Origin: Anaerolineales bacterium
GTDB taxonomy: Bacteria; Chloroflexota; Anaerolineae; Anaerolineales; UBA4823
DNA: 7,481 nt
Direction: 5' to 3'
NCBI GenBank assembly: GCA_028687395.1
Contig: JAQUAE010000080.1
Span: 1 to 7,481, forward strand
In this document: piece after piece, positions 5,614 to 7,481 of the stretch
Position numbering within the stretch: position 1 is the first letter of the stretch
Layout: the number at the start of each line of letters is the position of its first letter
Program-made: the position numbers and the translations under genes
Notes under the pieces: model-generated
What the model was told of the DNA's origin: nothing
The model's database searches: none
The model's input: the letters and a program-made list of their open reading frames with translations, nothing else

Positions 5614-6389
5614 CGCAGAACGTCCTCCCCGCCCTCCAGCCGCGCCTGACCCGGGGCGCGAGTTGCTTGCCCCTCGGCGAGGCCTCCTGGCGCCTGGCGA
5701 TTCCCGCCGGCCCCGCCGGGCGCTACCGCCTGGCGCAGCTCGACGACTACCGCCGCCTGGCGCGCAACAGCTTCCCCTGGAATCCGCCCCTCAGCCTCAG
5801 CCTGCGCGCCCGCGCCTCCACCCCCAACTTACCCGGCACCTGGGGCTTCGGCCTGTGGAACGACCCCTTCGCCTTCCCCCTCGGGCTGGGCGGCGGCGCG
5901 CGCGGCCTGCCTTGCTTGCCCAACGCCGCCTGGTTCTTCTTCGCCTCTCCGCAGAACTACCTCTCCCTGCGCGACGACCTGCCTGCCAGCGGGAACCTGG
6001 CCGCCGTATTCAGCGCCCCGCGCCTGCCCTCCGTGCTGCTCGCTCCGGCGCTGCTCGCCGCCCCGCTGCTGTTCATGCGCCCGCTGGCGCGGCTGGCGCG
6101 GCGCCTGGCCCGCCGGCTGGTCCCCCAGCAGGCAGCCGCCCTCGAGCTGGACGCCAGCCAGCCGCACGAGTACGCCCTGCGCTGGGAGACCGGACGGGTG
6201 ACCTTCAGCCTGAATGGGCGCCGCGTGCTGGCGAGCCCCCTCTCGCCCGCCGCGCCCCTCGGCCTGGTGCTCTGGGTGGATAACCAGTACGCCGCCTTCC
6301 GCCCGGGTGGCCGCCTGGCCTACGGCTTCCTGCCCAACCCGCAGCCCGCCTGGATCGAGCTCACTGGGCTGAAGCTATCGGTCGGGTAG
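5607..6389 (+). CDS. Hypothetical protein with concanavalin A-like (GH16-like) beta-sandwich features
   Basis: The 260-residue product is rich in Pro, Leu, Ala and Arg. Two stretches resemble the jelly-roll strands of concanavalin A-like lectins and GH16-like proteins: LSLRARASTPNLPGTWGFG (64-82) with the following LWNDPF, and HEYALRWETGRVTFSLNGRR (187-206), which looks like the usual strand-turn-strand with a small-ligand NG turn. The GH16 catalytic pattern ExDxxE is not visible, so catalysis is doubtful. Between the two halves sits an odd insert: a hydrophobic run at 142-156 followed by the Arg-rich repeat LARLARRLARRL (160-171), which could be a membrane-facing or amphipathic element. No N-terminal signal peptide is seen. 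The ATG at 5607 has no Shine-Dalgarno sequence, and a possible -10 lies only 14 nt upstream, so translation may be leaderless or nearly so. It stops 6 nt before the tRNA operon promoter. Confidence 0.72.
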   Translation: MSPQNVLPALQPRLTRGASCLPLGEASWRLAIPAGPAGRYRLAQLDDYRRLARNSFPWNPPLSLSLRARASTPNLPGTWGFGLWNDPFAFPLGLGGGARGLPCLPNAAWFFFASPQNYLSLRDDLPASGNLAAVFSAPRLPSVLLAPALLAAPLLFMRPLARLARRLARRLVPQQAAALELDASQPHEYALRWETGRVTFSLNGRRVLASPLSPAAPLGLVLWVDNQYAAFRPGGRLAYGFLPNPQPAWIELTGLKLSVG

Positions 6390-6395
6390 GTTTGC

Positions 6396-6425
6396 TTGAC
6401 AAGTGCTTTGCTCTTGCGATAAAAT
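6396..6425 (+). promoter_or_regulatory. Strong promoter of the tRNA operon
   Basis: A perfect TTGACA at 6396-6401 and TAAAAT at 6420-6425 (five of six consensus bases) are separated by 18 nt. The predicted start near 6432 gives a precursor leader of about 30 nt before tRNA-Phe. No GC-rich discriminator typical of stringent control is obvious. The promoter begins only 6 nt after the stop codon of the upstream gene. Confidence 0.85.
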
Positions 6426-6461
6426 AGTGGGGCTTTACAGGGGAATGCTGGTAACCTACAG

Positions 6462-6534
6462 GCCGAGATAGCTCAGTTGGTAGAGCACGTGACTGAAAAT
6501 CACGGTGTCGCCAGTTCAATTCTGGCTCTCGGCA
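6462..6534 (+). tRNA. tRNA-Phe (anticodon GAA)
   Basis: A full cloverleaf of 73 nt can be drawn. The acceptor stem GCCGAGA/TCTCGGC is perfect, the D arm holds GCTC...GAGC, and the anticodon stem CGTGA/TCACG encloses the loop CTGAAAA with GAA at 6495-6497. The T arm GCCAG/CTGGC has the loop TTCAATT. The discriminator is A6534, as expected for Phe. CCA is not encoded, so it must be added after processing. It is the first tRNA of a three-gene operon. Confidence 0.97.
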
Positions 6535-6558
6535 CTCTCGGCCTGAAAATTAGGCCGA
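6535..6558 (+). repeat. Spacer hairpin and duplicated acceptor strand behind tRNA-Phe
   Basis: The 28-nt spacer between tRNA-Phe and tRNA-Gly contains a perfect 7-bp hairpin, TCGGCCT (6538-6544) and AGGCCGA (6552-6558), with a 7-nt loop. CTCTCGGC at 6535-6542 also repeats the 3' acceptor strand of tRNA-Phe (6526-6533) exactly, only one base later. The hairpin may guide processing of the tRNA precursor; the duplication is unusual. Confidence 0.7.
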
Positions 6559-6562
6559 ATTT

Positions 6563-6635
<73 letters not shown>

Positions 6636-6644
6636 CTCAATTGG

Positions 6645-6686
6645 ATTGCTGATTGATGATTGCGTGAGTAATCACCGGTCAGCAAT
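6645..6686 (+). repeat. Two-tier stem-loop in the spacer between tRNA-Gly and tRNA-Cys
   Basis: The 60-nt spacer holds an outer perfect stem ATTGCTGA (6645-6652) with TCAGCAAT (6679-6686), and inside it TGATT (6657-6661) with AATCA (6670-6674). TTCTTTG follows, which is too weak a U-tract for a convincing terminator, and tRNA-Cys lies only 9 nt further on. It probably separates the two tRNAs during maturation or partly attenuates read-through. Confidence 0.55.
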
Positions 6687-6695
6687 TCTTTGTCC

Positions 6696-6766
6696 GGCGA
6701 CGTGGCCAAGTGGTAAGGCAAGGGTCTGCAAAACCCTGATCACGGGTTCAAATCCCGTCGTCGCCT
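6696..6766 (+). tRNA. tRNA-Cys (anticodon GCA)
   Basis: The 71-nt cloverleaf has acceptor stem GGCGACG/CGTCGCC, a short D arm, anticodon stem AGGGT/ACCCT and loop CTGCAAA with GCA at 6728-6730. The T arm is ACGGG/CCCGT with loop TTCAAAT. The discriminator T6766 is the U73 identity base required by cysteinyl-tRNA synthetase. CCA is not encoded. It is the last gene of the tRNA operon, followed within 16 nt by the terminator. Confidence 0.97.
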
Positions 6767-6778
6767 CTCGTGCAGGTC

Positions 6779-6810
6779 AAAAAAGCGAGCCGGGCGGCTC
6801 GCTTTCGTTT
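6779..6810. terminator. Bidirectional intrinsic terminator between tRNA operon and convergent gene
   Basis: AAAGCGAGCC (6782-6791) pairs with GGCTCGCTTT (6796-6805) around a GGGC loop. On the plus strand the U-rich side is TTTCGTTT, ending the tRNA operon. On the minus strand the hairpin is followed by six Ts (6784-6779), a strong terminator for the cyclodeaminase-family gene whose stop codon is at 6812-6810. The two transcripts converge on it. Confidence 0.9.
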
Positions 6811-7481
6811 CATAGCGCCAGCCAGGTGCCCAGCCCAAGCTGGCGGGCGCGGCGGTAGACCTCGGGCGCCACGGCCATGTCGTCCAACGCCAGGCCGAGG
6901 TTCACCGCCATGGTGCGCTCATCCTTGCGCTCCCGCCCGGGCTTGCGCCCGGCGACGATCTCCCCCAGGTCGGCGTACGGATCGGGTGTGTGCTGGAAGT
7001 AACCCACGCTGCGGTAGTACTGGAATTGGGCGTGGTCGTCGGTGCTCAGCTTGTCCATCTGGGCGAAGGCTTCCCCCTGCCAGTAGCTGTCGAAATCCAC
7101 CGCGCTGGCGAAGCTTCCCGGCTTGAGCCAATCTTTGGCAATGACCGGCGTGGGATGCTTGAGAATCGGGCCAGAGGTGACCACCAGGTCGCAGCCTTCC
7201 ACCGCCTGGCGCGGCTCCCTCACGCCGATGACCTCCACGCCGAGCTGGGCAGACATCTCTTCCACGTAAGCGCGCTGCACCTGCGGTAGGACGTCGTAGG
7301 CGTAGACGCGCTTGACTGGGAAGAGGGTCTTGAGTGCGATCAGGTTGGTGCGCCCCTGCACGCCGCAAGCCAGGATGCCGGCCACCTCGCTCTCCGGGCG
7401 CGCCAGGTACTTGGCCGATAGCGCGGTGGCAGCGCCGGTGCGGTAAGCGGTGATCCAACTGCAATCCATCACCGCGTAGGG
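6810..7481 (-). CDS. Ornithine cyclodeaminase/mu-crystallin family protein (5' end beyond window)
   Basis: The 223 visible C-terminal residues belong to the ornithine cyclodeaminase/mu-crystallin family of NAD(P)-dependent enzymes. Members include ornithine cyclodeaminase, alanine dehydrogenase and imine or ketimine reductases. The reading frame is open to the right edge, and the sequence before and around RTGAATA (from about 7475) already matches the middle of family members, so the N-terminal third is outside. The Rossmann motif GILACGVQGR sits near residue 38 of the visible part, followed by YAYDV, whose Asp fits NAD ribose binding. PVIAKDWLKPGSF and the C-terminal LGEIVAGRKPGR are family signatures. 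The usual active-site region reads AVDFDSYW, so the exact substrate cannot be assigned and true ornithine cyclodeaminase activity should not be assumed. The GTG and ATG near 7472 are internal codons, not the start. Confidence 0.88.
   Translation of the reverse strand, partial: PYAVMDCSWITAYRTGAATALSAKYLARPESEVAGILACGVQGRTNLIALKTLFPVKRVYAYDVLPQVQRAYVEEMSAQLGVEVIGVREPRQAVEGCDLVVTSGPILKHPTPVIAKDWLKPGSFASAVDFDSYWQGEAFAQMDKLSTDDHAQFQYYRSVGYFQHTPDPYADLGEIVAGRKPGRERKDERTMAVNLGLALDDMAVAPEVYRRARQLGLGTWLAL

Noticed and set aside
5495..6283. 262-residue plus-strand frame overlapping the ConA-like gene
   Set aside because: It is dominated by Pro, Arg and Ala runs, overlaps the divergent operon's first gene, and shows no domain pattern, unlike the frame starting at 5607.
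6645..6695. A true intrinsic terminator between tRNA-Gly and tRNA-Cys
   Set aside because: The trailing TTCTTTG is broken by C and G, the stem is AT-rich, and tRNA-Cys has no promoter of its own in the spacer.

Overview
This GC-rich window reads as ordinary chromosome of a free-living bacterium, most likely a Chloroflexota member of the Anaerolineae type. That assignment is an inference from the gene families, the GC-rich codon use and the tRNAs without encoded CCA; there is no rRNA or other marker to prove it. There is no sign of phage, plasmid, transposon or CRISPR.

Layout. At the left edge, on the minus strand, is the start of an M16 (insulinase/processing-peptidase type) zinc protease. 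A 256-bp divergent intergenic region follows, with a 7-bp inverted repeat, a sigma70-type promoter whose spacer holds a 12-bp palindrome, and a leader of about 85 nt. This drives a plus-strand adrenodoxin-reductase/FprA-type FAD- and NADP-dependent oxidoreductase (550-1899), which ends at a clear intrinsic terminator.

Next comes a compact minus-strand operon of five genes (5562 down to 1953), transcribed from a good promoter at 5585-5613. In order these are a metallo-beta-lactamase-fold protein with an altered HxHxDH motif, a 100-residue alpha/beta protein of unknown function, the adenine DNA glycosylase MutY with an intact C-terminal Nudix box, an M19 membrane-dipeptidase-type peptidase, and a 148-residue four-helix membrane protein. 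The gaps are 13 and 47 nt and the last two junctions overlap (19 and 4 nt), so co-transcription and partial translational coupling are likely. Apart from MutY (repair of A opposite 8-oxoguanine) and the peptidase, no shared pathway can be read from the sequence.

Divergent from the operon is a 260-residue protein with concanavalin A-like (GH16-like) strands but no visible GH16 catalytic motif. It is followed by a three-tRNA operon (Phe-GAA, Gly-GCC, Cys-GCA) with a TTGACA/TAAAAT promoter. This ends at a bidirectional terminator shared with a convergent ornithine cyclodeaminase/mu-crystallin family gene, which runs off the right edge.

Most of the window is housekeeping in character. The points most worth a second look are the degenerate metal-binding motif of the operon's first gene, a duplicated acceptor strand just behind tRNA-Phe that can form a longer pairing than the tRNA's own acceptor stem, overlapping divergent promoter elements at 5585-5613, and the palindromes upstream of the reductase.
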